NCBI GenBank assembly: GCA_029931535.1
Contig: JAQPZY010001660.1
Location: 7,138,001-7,202,000 of the forward strand
Direction of reading: 5' to 3'
DNA from: Margaritifera margaritifera
Taxonomy: Eukaryota > Mollusca > Bivalvia > Unionida > Margaritiferidae
Length of the DNA: 64,000 nucleotides
The position numbers were made by a program, and so were the translations under genes. The notes beneath the pieces were generated by a model that was not told the origin of the DNA, ran no database searches, and worked only from the letters and a program-made list of their open reading frames with translations. Shown in pieces: positions 12,879-24,045 of this stretch. Every line of letters begins with the position of its first letter. Position 1 is the stretch's first letter.

Positions 12879-12938
<60 letters not shown>
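12879..12938. repeat. (TA)n microsatellite
   Basis: About 29 TA units. Confidence 0.93.
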
Positions 12939-12940
<2 letters not shown>

Positions 12941-13156
12941 CTTTTACCTTCATAGCTTATTTTATATATATTTTACAGAATATTAACATCTTTATCTTTT
13001 ATTTTGTAGAACTTCATGTTTATATTTCTTTGGAAGGGTTTATCTTCATGAAGGTTTTTATGCAACTCTTCATTTTTATATTTTTAGAAATTGACTTTTA
13101 ATTGGCACCATATAGCCGTTATTGTGTTGACATACCGTTAAATGCTAACACGCTAA

Positions 13157-13364
13157 TACATACATATATACATACATGCATACATACATACATACATACA
13201 TACATACATACATACATACATACATACATAGATACATAGATACATACATACATACATACATACATACATACATACATACATACATACATACATACATACA
13301 TACATACACACAAACACACATACATACATACATACATACATACATACATACATACATACATACA

Positions 13365-13393
<29 letters not shown>
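13157..13393. repeat. (TACA)n microsatellite
   Basis: Nearly uninterrupted TACA/CATA tetranucleotide array of about 235 bases, with a short ACACACAAACACAC interruption near 13308. It yields long artefactual YVCM-type open frames on the minus strand, which are not genes. Confidence 0.96.
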
Positions 13394-13395
<2 letters not shown>

Positions 13396-14795
13396 CGTCT
13401 TGCTCTCATTTAACAGAGCTCTTTAATCCACTCAGCCATGTGATCATCCTCAAATTGAATGGAACGGAAGTCAAAGGAAAGGGCTCGAAGTATAGGGGAA
13501 TTAACTCGCTAGACAGACGAACATTTACAAGTAAATCAGCGACAGGAAGATAACCACTAATTTTCAGTTTAGAAATTCAAGGTATTCAGATTCAAGTTTA
13601 ATTACGAATTGAAATGCCAAACAGACAGTACTTATTCACCAAAGAGGGAGAGAGGAAGAGGATTCTCTCCAGCATTTTTTAAATCCGCTGTCTAGCAGGA
13701 TGGATTCCTTGAAAGCCGTCATAGTAATCTTAAAATTAGCTGATACAATATCATTGCTTATTGAAATAAAAACATAGGATCAGTCAAAATTCCGGACAGT
13801 TTTGTATAATATCTGGGCAAAATCACGTGCTTTTCAGATACAGATACATGATAATTGTTATAGTCCATGTCAAGGAAGAATATGATTTCCTTTATTAGTT
13901 CTTTGTTTTGTTAATTTGAAGAATTATTTACACATTCCTGCATCTTAAATTTCAGTTTTGAATGTTTACAATAAAATAATCTTAAATATTCCTATTTTTG
14001 TCTTTGCAAAGTTAAAAATGTTTACTTAAAGAACAGATCCACATATTTCTATAAAATGTTAATAACTTGAAACAATAATTGTAATCAAGTTTTAGAGTTT
14101 AATCGATACCTTGATCATAAAGTTTAAAACATGTGAAAAGCATTGGACAAATCTAACAATTTCGAGCATGTATATTATAAAAATTTTAAATTTCAAGTTT
14201 GAAAACTTTGCTCTTTGTTATCATCATTTAACAGCCCATACTACGTTATTAATAGTAGTAACCTGTGCTGTTTCTGGATGAATTGTGTAATGATTAAGGG
14301 CCGACATTACAATCGAATGCACATCATGACAGGTTTAGTAGCGGATCCAGAAATGTAGTTGGGGGTGGGTGTAAACAAGTAGACGAGGGGTCCGTGACCG
14401 TCTCTCTTTCCACTTCTCCTTCTCCGTTATTGGTGATGCATGCCAAACCTGTATTTTCCAATCAGTGTTTTCCAATCTGATGAAAAAATGGAAACCCATC
14501 TCTAATTAAACTTTTACTCTGTCGACGTCTTCTACTGCTCTAACTGCTACTGCTTCGGTCAAAAAGGTGGCAGCGCTTAAGAAAAAAAGGACAAGACAAA
14601 ACAAACACGTTACAAAGTTTACTGGATTTGTCCAAACAAGAACTTGGACGATTTAGTCCGGGCGTTCAAAACACTTCATCGTATTGTGCTGCCCATAGTC
14701 AACTTGGTACGACCATCAGTCAACTTGGTCCTGACAATCAGTGGCGACAAATTCCGTATATAAGACGATATGCTGAATAAGATTCACTTCAGTTT
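13394..14795. other. No recognised feature
   Basis: I see no coding signature, array or terminal repeat in this AT-rich stretch. If the Polinton remnant has a left terminal repeat it should lie here, but I could not find a matching partner. Confidence 0.45.
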
Positions 14796-14799
14796 TCCT

Positions 14800-15500
14800 C
14801 TGAACAAAGATGTCTCGAAGTTTACACGATCGTCAACGTCCAAAAAGACCTTCCGAAAAAGGTAAAAAGCGATCCCTTCTCGTTTAGCTAAACATTGGGA
14901 TGTCTTGTCAGTACTTACCAGACCCAATGCTCAAATGCGAAAACAAATTACTAAAAAAGCACGTAAAGAAATAGGAATCATTGATACGTCTGTGAATGTT
15001 GTTTGAACGTCTTGAAAGGAACGGTTCCTTTGACCAAGATAAAGAAACAGCGATTATGACGACATCGTCGCGTTCTTTGCCAAATGCAATAAAAAATACC
15101 AATCAGTCAAAAGAAAAAAAGTGCTCATTCACCAAGGAGGATTTCTAACCAATAAAAGTGGATGCTACTTTGTTAGGATCGATTGCTGGACCTCTTTTCG
15201 GAAGAGTGCTAAAGTGAAGATAAAAAAGATATATTTTCTGTCAGGACATCACACTTGTACCCTTGGATCTTATGAAAGGACGAAAATTAACTTTAGTTCC
15301 TTAAAAACGATGGAATTCCATCGTTGGTACTAACAACGGATATCGCACTTACCGCATAATCAAAATCTCATTGAGATATCACTTTTACAACAAGAATTAC
15401 GATCGTTGATGGATCTAACAGATTTGACAGAAACAGAAAAAAATCGCAACGGTATAAACAGTTATTACAACCTCTTTAACTGCTTCATCAGAAAGCATTA
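14800..15500 (+). pseudogene. Polinton small basic virion-type ORF, frameshifted
   Basis: Read across frames, the plus strand gives MSR.LHDRQRPKRPSEKGKK, a basic helical part with RKQITKKARKEIG, then VLIHQGGFL followed by GSIAGPLFGRVL. An arginine/lysine-rich start, a KKVLxxGGFL turn and a glycine-rich hydrophobic 'GPLxG' segment are the layout of a small protein usually encoded next to Polinton capsid genes. A KLTLVP segment and LTETEKNRN helix follow near 15290-15460. Several frameshifts and stops. Its function in Polintons is not established to my knowledge. Confidence 0.5.
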
Positions 15501-15544
15501 GACGAGACGATTCTGAGAGAAAAACAAAAGGTAGCAGCTCCAAA

Positions 15545-15790
15545 GATGATGACAGACACAGCCACGAGAATGAAAGTAAAAGAGAATGGAGAACACTTCA
15601 AAGAGTTTAAAAATCCACTTACTAAAATACACAAGTTGACACCTACATCAAGTATTGGTTTAATCAAAAAGTTACCGTCCACACCGCCACCAACAGAAGT
15701 GAAAAAGAAAAACGTGAAGAAAGAAGTCAAGCAAGAACCGATCACCCTTGTTCAGCATCCTTTACTCCTACTGCCAGTCGGACACATATA
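15545..15790 (+). pseudogene. Lysine-rich open frame within the Polinton remnant, unknown
   Basis: Eighty-one codons, strongly lysine- and proline-rich (PSTPPPTEVKKKNVKKEVK), between the small basic ORF and the integrase C-terminus. It could be the end of the preceding ORF or a degraded linker. No domain recognised. Confidence 0.3.
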
Positions 15791-15869
15791 GCATTGAAAT
15801 TGACATCAGAAAATGAAGTGGTAGTGTTTGCGCGATTGTTTGGGACGTCGAAGACCAGAAAAAAAAGAA

Positions 15870-16252
15870 AGAAGTGTTAAACACCAGAGATTGGATTCGC
15901 ATTGAAAAAACAAAACGCACTGTTGACAAAGGTTATTTACCCAACTGTACGACAGAATTGTTTCGAGTCACAGGACAAGTGGGTGGACGTGATACCCTAG
16001 TATATGAATTGGAAGATATGAACGAAGAAGTGTTAAAAGAAACCTTTACTTGCCTCAGTTACAACGAGTGACCAAGAAAGAAGTGTACGATATCGAATGC
16101 ATTCTCGCTCGAAGAACAGGTAAAGTGGGAAAACATCGTACCCAAGAAGTCAAAGTCCACTGGAAAGGATATCCACCAAGTTTCGATACTTGGATTGCAG
16201 CTTCACAAGTCATCGACTATAAAAAGAATCAGAAGTCACCAACATTCCGTTA
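15870..16252 (+). pseudogene. Polinton integrase C-terminus with chromodomain
   Basis: The first frame (15874-16071) has DWIRIEKTKRTVDKGYLPN, the SH3-like segment found after the DDE core of Polinton/retroviral-type integrases. After a frame break near 16060 the second frame (16050-16253) encodes a chromodomain: YDIECILARR, then VHWKGYPPSFDTWIAASQV, where W and the aromatic cage positions are kept. The catalytic DDE core is not visible upstream, so this is a truncated copy. Confidence 0.75.
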
Positions 16253-16684
16253 AACACTGCTGCGTCCCCTTCTCAGAGTTCATCTCTCCAAGAACTACAA
16301 AAATAACAACAACCACTATGGGTGTGGTGTGGATAACGTGTCCTTAAAAATCATATCGTCTTTTATTGCCCAATCTTTGTGGTGTATTGTGTCATTGGAG
16401 CAGCCATTCGAAATCTGAGCTTGCAATAATGAGATAAACAAATGTGGGCTGTTTTATTCAGCAGTTGCATTGGCTATTTTCTTCCCAATTCTTCGTTGAA
16501 ACATACCGACAGTAACAACAACGGTACCCACGCAAACGCCAGCCACACTCTTCCATTCACAGCAGCCATCCTATAAAACACTTGGAAAGTCATCCTTTGA
16601 TATCGAGCGATTCCTCAGAGACAAAAACCATCAAACTATCAATAACCAATTTTTTTTTTAACATCACCTAGTGAGTACTATCAT

Positions 16685-17515
16685 ATGTTTCCCAACCAAA
16701 AACTATGTTGTTTCACGGCCAAAGTACCTCAGTCCATACAATTGGACCACGAAGCTCTTTGGGAAGTATCTTTGGTAGAAATCATTCATCCCACTCAAGT
16801 CTGGAATATCAACAAGGATCAATCCACTTTCGTTGTAGACACCCTCAACGAACAAGTTCAGTTCAAGAACAGTTGGACAAAAATGATCCTGGCTATTACG
16901 AATCCGAAAAACAAGCACCAGCAAATCCCTGACTGAATATGTATGACATGAGAATTCCTGCAGGATATTTTTTTAATGCTCGACATCTCATCGAAACGAT
17001 TTCATCTATTTTCAACGATCAGTTCGACGAAGTACTATACAAACTTCACCGAAGTGTACTGATCAAGTACCTTCCACTTTCTCATCATCTCAAATTGGAT
17101 TTTTCCGATGGCAAAACGCTGTCCATAACCTTTCCTCCCAGTTTGTTTGCTGTCCTGAGTGGAAACACAACTCTGGTTCCTACCAAAAACACCAACAACA
17201 CGAACGATTCTTTAAGTATTTTCGCTACCCTATCGAACTGAACGAAGGACTGAATTTGATATTTGTGTACTACGATATCGTATAAGTACAACGTAGTGGG
17301 AAACACAACTGCTACAATGCTGAGAGTCATTCCTTTCAAAGTGGATTCTGCCATAGCTGCTTACGATGAAGGAGGAAACACGTATCGCGTTCACCGAGAG
17401 TTTGTATATCCTCATATCTTCTTCTCAGTAAATCGTATTTTGACAATGTCAATATTAGTATAAAAGGAGATATTGGACAAAATATTATATTCTTTAAATG
17501 AAAAGTCACCATGAA
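16685..17515 (+). pseudogene. Polinton virion-type protein, frameshifted
   Basis: Three frames carry consecutive parts of one protein. First comes a segment with FTAKVPQSIQLDHEALWEVS and VEIIHPTQVWNI (16685-16936). Next is IPAGYFFNARHLIETISSIF (16939-17241). Last is FVYYDIV, VVGNTTATMLRVIP and FVYPHIFFSVN, then an ISIKGDIGQ and TMKLHFRK end (to about 17515). This order (PLxLxGxWEVGL.E, PxGYY, a YSDIV..VG..PLLR block, and a final LHFR) recurs in an ORF common to Polintons and thought to be a capsid-related protein. Broken by at least two frame changes. Confidence 0.6.
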
Positions 17516-17589
17516 ACTACATTTTCGAAAAAGATTCTCCAGCGAATTGTAACTGATGTATCCTGTGTACCGATGAGTCGCTCGAACAC

Positions 17590-18000
17590 GAAGACATGGT
17601 TTGGGGAGATATGTTAAGGACGGCTTTTCGTATGGTAGCAGCCATCTTGAAACATATGGTCACTCGAGGATTGCATGCTTTATAAGATGCGGCCTTAACG
17701 CAAGGAAAAGAATGATGTCACGATGGTTAGAAGAACAACACTTAATATCTCGTTTTGAAAGAAACTTGGCTGAGCGAATCACATTCCTGACCAGAGGACA
17801 GTGTTATGGTTGTCAATTCAATCATCCTAGTCAAGTGTAACACGGCAAATGTTTGATGATGAGTCAAGAAGAAAAGTTGGAAGAGTGTCTGGAAGAAGCA
17901 GGGGCACTCGTCTCAGAAAAGATCTTGAAAGAGTGGTATAAAGACCTTAGTGGCCATTCCCTACCTCGATTGACTTCATTGGAGACGAAATGCATATAAA
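17590..18000 (+). pseudogene. Polinton-associated ORF remnants (hydrophobic and Cys-containing)
   Basis: Directly after the capsid-type ORF, one frame reads GDMLRTAFRMVAAILKHMV with a TRGLHAL continuation, a short amphipathic segment seen downstream of that ORF in Polintons. Another frame reads CYGCQFNHPSQV, a CxxC-HPSQ motif, followed by an acidic helix. The order and spacing support one Polinton gene block, but the individual roles are unknown. Confidence 0.45.
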
Positions 18001-19185
18001 CTCTCTTGTAACAGAGTACAGAGACATCCCATTCATCGACTTATTTGACAATAGATGTACAAGGGAGTTTGAACTCACCTGCCTTAGTGATACACAAAAA
18101 ACTTGGCCAAAACCGGTTTGAGACAGTGTTAGCAGGGATACGCCCAAATCTGGTCAAAACCAACAATACACTAGCCTCGCTTGCATTCCCAATCCTGAAA
18201 AGCATTTTACCCCATTGCTCGGGTTGCATGATTTTCAATTAGAGAATAACGTGGATCTAGGGATGCGGGAAAATTAGTTCTGGTATCAAGATGCAGTCGT
18301 TGTCGGTAGTAGCTGAGAGTCTCGTCAAGAAAGGGATGATCATCATAGAAGAGGCTGATGCCTTCATCGATACGGCCGTCGATCTGAGAAAAGAGAGACA
18401 ACAGGCCCCAACGCTGGAGCCATTAGTGGTGCCAACTCCAGAGTCGACTATGGATTTTGGCGAATGGAATGATGGCATTTGCCAAGTCATTGATGAGCTA
18501 ATATCTCAGCTTTCAGAACCCTGAGAGCCAACCCTTGCCAAAGTAAGGTGTTTGGGACATCGAGTTAGGGCGAAAGCCCGTGCAAGGGAGGAAAGGTAAG
18601 CGGTGGAACCAATGATGATGGAAAATGATCAGCCGGCACCAACTATGAGATTTGTTAAAATAGTAAACAGTGCTAAGCTCTACGAAATTCTACGGATAAC
18701 GCCACACTACCAACCCGGTATGGTCTCTTGGGTTGTATACTCTGGCTGAGGGGTTTGACATCCCAGGCCAGCCACCTGTATACCATCTTTTGGGTAATGA
18801 TGCTCCGTGTAGAAACTTCGTTCGCAAGGAACTATAGATTGTGCCTGAAGATATCCATCTACCACCCAAAGATGTCCTCATCCCAGGCCAAACAGCTCAC
18901 TTAGATACTCATCCACCAAGCCGTATTGCTCTTGCCCACATTATGATTCCATCTGGGGCGATCCACGTTTTGGTGTCTTGCGTTAAGAGGCTTGTTTTGT
19001 TCATTCTGTACACACCCATATTATGGTGATTGGTGTGGATTGTGGTCATTGTGTGCCGACATTCTTTTTCCCGTGGCCTTTTGAACATCCTTTAGTCGTA
19101 TGTCCTTTTTCTCTTCTATGAGATTCCTGTTGTGTTTATTGATTGTCTCCTGGGATGGTCCGAACGCTGGTGGTGTTCTCGTCTG
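18001..19185. other. Unassigned part of the Polinton remnant
   Basis: Short plus-strand frames (18291-18524 acidic, 18841-19029 with a PPKDVLIPGQTAHL segment) could be decayed Polinton genes, but none matches a family I can name. The PolB remnant begins just right of it on the other strand. Confidence 0.35.
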
Positions 19186-19188
19186 TTC

Positions 19189-20640
19189 CTAACTAGCGAT
19201 CTTAATGCTGTGCATCTTCCAGCAGTGCCCAACATATTCCACGATCAGCATCCCATTGTACTCATCCTTAAATTGTCCAGCCACCTTTTTATTTGTCGTG
19301 CTGTGCAGCGGGTGGTTGGCCAGGCAGTCGCTGGTGTCGAATAGATGGCCGTCTTCAGCAGTGTCGCAGTAGATGTCGGGGCTATTTACCTGCATCAACA
19401 AGCTCTCCATGTCTGTGTACGTGAGCTGGGCCTTGTCTTCAAAGTGCACTTTAACCTCACTGAACCAAAAGTTGTACATCAGGTGCTTGCTCAGGTCAAG
19501 GACTGACATTCTAGTGTAGATCAGTCAGTTAACGTTTTCCCAAATACTCATTGAATTTACTCTCCAGTTCATTCACCAAGTCAAGCTGGCCTGTGGGTAG
19601 CCGCTGTGTGCATCATGGGGTTCCTCTTGCTACTCGAAGTCAACTTCGAGAATGTAGCCCTTGGTGCATCCGCCATGCTTGTTTTTCAAAGAGCATTGGA
19701 CTGGTCTACCCACTGAAATCCTCCGGTCGGCAGGCTGTGCAGTATGGCCCAGCTTTAGATTGTTTGCATTTAGGTAGCTTATCCAGTTTTCTGGTTTGTT
19801 AGCGTCATAGGCCGGACACATCAGGGTTTTCGCCTTCGCATGATGTTGGCTTACCATCGAAATGCCACCACGGATGCCCCTCTCAATGAAAAGGTGTTGG
19901 TCAATGTCATTCAGCAGCTCCAGTTTCACCCTGGTCATTTTTAGAGGGCGTCATAGCTCATCCCAGGGGTGCTGTAATAGTGGGTGGGGTCGAGGCCATA
20001 GTTTCTGAGCAAGGTGGCCCGAAACGCCTCAAACACATCTGTCAGCAAGAGCACATCAGTAAGGAGGTACAGATCATTCTAGTTGCAGAGGTTCCGGCAT
20101 CAAAACACCAGCCACACTTTGTGCACGTGCACAGTCTTTTTAGAATGCCTCTGCTGGCAGCAACTGGGTTTTCTCAAAGCACCCCCAGCTGCTCCTATAT
20201 TCGTATAGTGTAGACACCCTTCTGGTAAGGAGTTCAAAGTCGCGCTCTGTGTAGTGGGCTGTAATGTGAAAGGCCTACTTTGGCATGATGCCGTCTAGCT
20301 TTTTCCAATCTGATACTCATAAACTGCAGACTGTCCACAAAAAAATATAGCTGCCCTAGTGAGAACACTATATATTTTTCCATATTGTTTGGAATGGCAC
20401 TTATCTTTTCTGCAGAGGCGGTTTAAGTGGCCACCATGATAAAGTGACCATCATAGCCACGCAGGTTATTAAACAAGACTGGTACCTTTGTTTTTTCTAG
20501 ATGCACAACTTACGGTTACATGCATTGTGGGCGGCACCACAGTACTTGCCTGTGATGTGGTTGTGGTCTCTCACCCTGTCCACCCCCAGCTTTCCACCTT
20601 GAATATGGCAGTCTACCGCTTTATGAAGTGTCATCCAGTA
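19189..20640 (-). pseudogene. Polinton family-B DNA polymerase remnant
   Basis: Minus strand, read from 20640 leftwards over several frames. It has RDHNHITGKYCGAAHNACN (the zinc-like H-N segment of protein-primed PolB), NNMEKYI, FHITAHYTERDFELL, LLTDVFEAFRATLLRNYGLDP, YYSTPGMSYDAL, then GGISMVSQHHAKA and NANNLKLG in the motif A neighbourhood. Motif C follows as YTDMESLLMQ. Active polymerases have DTD there; here it is DME, so one metal ligand is altered and the enzyme would be dead even without the frameshifts. The N-terminal end abuts the 48-bp array. Confidence 0.82.
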
Positions 20641-20844
20641 ATCTCCATAGGGTTTCAAAAGACCTTGCAAATCTCTTCTAACTCCACCTTTTCACGCCTT
20701 GGTGCTGGCACTGGCCTTTCAGATTCTTGCATAGCTTGTGCTTCCATTATTGTGTCAAATGAGTCTTCATACTCTTCACCGGTTAGAAGCGCTAACCCGA
20801 GAAGCTCATTCAATCTTTGCAGTGAAGGCAAGGTTCTGTATTCC

Positions 20845-21386
20845 TGTACCTACGTATTTCTAATTCAAAATGTTATAATTTTTCTGTATCCCTAGACATA
20901 CATAATCTCTAATTCAAAATGCCATAATTTTTCTGTATCCCTGTACCTACGTATCTCTAATTCAAAATGCCATAATTTTTCTGTACCCCTGTACCTACGC
21001 ATCTCTAATTCAAAATGCCATAATTTTTCTGTATCCCTGTACCTACGTATCTCTAATTCAAAATGCCATAATTTTTCTGTACCCCTGTACCTATGCATCT
21101 CTAATTCAAAATGCCATAATTTTTCTGTACCCCTGTACCTATGCATCTCTAATTCAAAATGCCATAATTTTTCTGTATCCCTGTACCTACGCATCTCCAA
21201 TTCAAAATGTCATAATTTTTCTGTACCCCTGTACCTACGTATCTCTAATTCAAAATGCCATAATTTTTCTGTATCCCTGTACCTACGTATCTCTAATTCA
21301 AAATGCCATAATTTTTCAGTACCCCTGTACCTACGCATCTCTAATTCAAAATGCCATAATTTTTCTGTATCCCGGTACCTGCACAA
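20845..21386. repeat. 48-bp minisatellite, about 11 copies
   Basis: Repeats of a 48-base unit containing CTAATTCAAAATGCCATAA and TTTTTCTGTA. Because 48 is divisible by three, the minus strand stays open for 102 codons as a 16-residue repeat (RYRGTEKLWHFELEMH). Copies differ mainly by TATCCC/TACCCC and TACGTA/TATGCA swaps. It interrupts the N-terminal side of the PolB remnant. Confidence 0.93.
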
Positions 21387-21504
21387 TATCTAATTAAAAA
21401 AATGTGTGGTATTGCTCTGCTAGCCTTTACAAGACAGTTTAAACTGGGTTAGCCATCAACTGCAGGTATAGTTTTCTTCAGGTTGCACATAACTTTCTTA
21501 AAAT

Positions 21505-21800
21505 TGCTTTTCAGCAATTCTCTCTTTGCAAGCCAATTTTATTGTAATGTGCTTTCCGTCACAACTCATACACATGCAGTGCTGGATCCCAACACCTGCT
21601 GCGCACTTCCAACATGGATAAATAACAACACTGCATTTTTGCTTGCATTATGTACATAGCAGTACTTTCCACAACCAGGCCTTTCACAAATGCCCCACTT
21701 ACCCAGCTTAAACCAGGCACACTTATTTGGCGGTATATGAGGCATTGTTATATACTGTATATCTAACCACTCTTTAAATAAGCATTTCCCAAGACAAAAA
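21505..21800 (-). pseudogene. Cysteine/histidine-rich ORF, unknown, one frameshift
   Basis: Reading leftwards, one frame has MPHIPPNKCAWFKLG, GICERPGCGKYCYVHNASK. At about 21625 the frame shifts to one reading YPCWKCAAG, QHCMCMSCDGKHI and ends KERIAEKQF before a stop. The Cys/His spacing (C-x4-C...C-x2-C...H-C-x-C-x2-C) suggests a zinc-binding C-terminal domain, as many transposases carry. I do not recognise the family. Confidence 0.35.
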
Positions 21801-22847
21801 ATGGCCACCCCCTGGGAGACATGGGCAGCACTATGCAATAACATTCGAATCAGCCTCTGCTAGATATGCATGACTCAAGGCATTTGGGTGATGCAATCAG
21901 ATTAGCAATGCATTTCTGAGTTGACATTTTGTATTAAACTCACTGTGAGAGAGATTTACTGGGTCCAAATTTCAGTCCTTCTTGTCACAGCATGACAGTT
22001 TTGACCAAATGTGACACATATGGTCAAACAACAATTCAATTTAATGACTGAAAGGTAAAACCCTTTTTATCTTTCAATCATCAACCAGACAGAAGTTTTT
22101 CACAATATACATTTTTACACACACACTTTCCGACCATAGCAAAATATTTTAGCACTTCTAACTGCCACAGGAAGCACCATAGCAAACAGAAGGTTAAAAT
22201 TGGCTGTGTTATGCCTGCTGCGTTTATATTATTTTAGCTGACAGTTTGGAGGAAAAACTGAAACATCTGATTGAAATACTATGTAGTAAAGCAGACAGTT
22301 CATATACATCACTTTTGCCACTATTGCTGGTGCATTATTCATCAAAGCAATTGTAATAACCAAAATTGTTGATTTCTAAGAAATGTGGCTATATAACATT
22401 CTAGTACATGTGCATTAGCAAAAGTAGTTTAATGCTAAAAGGCTAATTATAATGATGTAAAAAATAGGAGGGCTTATACTGCCTCGACCAAATTGTGTTT
22501 TATTGCATCCACAATTTTCATCCTCTAGAACAGGTGGCAGTGGTAGCCGTCATCCATCTCCCCTGCAACAATGTCTGAACCAACCTTTGCTACTACAACA
22601 GCAGCGCCAATCAAATTTATGCTATAGGAAACATAGTCTCTGGTACATACTGCTTACAAGGCCTGTGTATAGATATCTATGTTGGTACCATATAGTAAAC
22701 TATATGGTAATGCTGCATTCAAGGCAGCTATCTTAGATACCCATACGTTCACTCGTCAAGGTCCTGGCAGAAGACCTATCTTTTGACTCTCCTTGTTGAT
22801 CCACTTTTCAATAAAGTTATCACAGACTTCAGAGAGAGATTTAATGT

Positions 22848-23353
22848 CTATCGAGTTGGACACTTTGGTTCTGCATCAGCAGAACTCTCATTAACCCAAA
22901 AATCTACCGTTTCAATTTCGAAGTCACATTCCCATGTTATTTCATCACAGGATGTATTGCCATATGATTCAAGATTAATCTTACTGTTGTCTTCCAGGGG
23001 GTGACCACACTCTGATGACTCATCATCATCATCAGTGATAGTAACATCTTCATCTTCATCTCTAACTCTTTGCCAGTGATTCTTGCAGTAATTGGAATTG
23101 CACGTCATATTTTAGTTTGTTACATGTTGGCTACGAGTTGGCTTTGTTCAACGAAAAGACGATCTTTCCAAAGCTGCCACAGGTTAAAAGGAATCTGGTG
23201 AAATGACATCCACATAAGATCTTTCAAAGATTGGTTTACAACCCGCAGAGCATTTCTAAGGTCTTCAAGCCAAGAATCCCCAGAGTATTTCTTTGTGGTC
23301 TTGTAATCCTGTCTTTGAAGGATTTGTTCTAATAACTCTATCTGCGACTGCAT
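22848..23353 (-). pseudogene. Acidic unknown ORF pair
   Basis: Two adjacent minus-strand frames. 23353-23120 has a helical MQSQIELLEQILQRQ start and a RLFVEQSQLVANM end. 23108-22848 has a run of Asp/Glu (DEDEDVTITDDDDESSE) followed by DFEIETVDFW. A stop and a frame change separate them. They could be one gene with a short intron or a decayed transposon ORF. No family recognised. It lies between the PolB and protease parts of the Polinton remnant. Confidence 0.3.
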
Positions 23354-23629
23354 CTTGATACCAGTCCAAATTTTCCTGTATCCCTAGATCCACTTCTTTC
23401 TCTAAATGAAAATCATGCCCCCCCCCCAGCAATTGGAAATAAACTTTTTCAGATCCCCCCTAGAAGAGCAACGAGGCTGGTTTTTGGTCGGTTTTGGGGT
23501 GTATCCCTAAGGCAGGCGAGTTCAAATTCCCCTTCTACATCTGCTTTTGACAGATCTTTTTAAAAAATAAGTGTGAGTTCATTGCTTATCATTTCCTGTG
23601 AAAATTAGTGCCTGGGAACTTCATTATCT

Positions 23630-24045
23630 TTTAACCCGCAGTTTGTACACAGCTTCTTAGAATCCAATGGTGTATGCTGATGCTGAACTTCCTCATCGAA
23701 AACCGGAAGATATTCAAGCTTATGTCATCAACACAGACAACAGTGATCACCCAGGAACCCATTGGGTTGCCGTCTCCTTTCCCTATGACCACACGTAATT
23801 TTGTAAACATTATGGACATCTGTTTTCTTTAGCTCAGGAACACAGTGTCTATCAATGGCAAAATGAAACAGTACTAGATCACTGGAAGTCTAGTCTTTCT
23901 CCACAAAGGTGTCAACTTTGTGAACATATTCCTGTTTAACATTTGTCAGCTTTGGCCCACATAATGCTACAACATTTACCAAACGTTTTAAATGTGTACA
24001 TGGCATACAATAACCAAAACTATGCCGTTTAATTGAACCGATTCG
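23630..24045 (+). pseudogene. Polinton adenain-type cysteine protease remnant
   Basis: The plus strand reads VYADAELPHRKPEDIQAYVI, then NTDNSDHPGTHWVAVSFPYD, and later a LSPQRCQLCEH segment. In Polinton and adenovirus-type proteases the THW histidine is catalytic, and a Q..CGH motif carries the nucleophilic cysteine. Here the glycine of CGH is replaced (CEH), and stops occur at about 23798 and 23938. It marks the right side of the Polinton remnant. Confidence 0.68.

Noticed and set aside
13119..13553. Long open frames with YVCM or HTYI repeats on both strands
   Set aside because: They are translations of the TACA microsatellite; all frames of such an array are open by arithmetic.
22503..22736. 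Gln/Leu-rich plus-strand open frame (QQCLNQPLLLQQQ)
   Set aside because: Low-complexity sequence with no neighbours or splice signals to support a gene.
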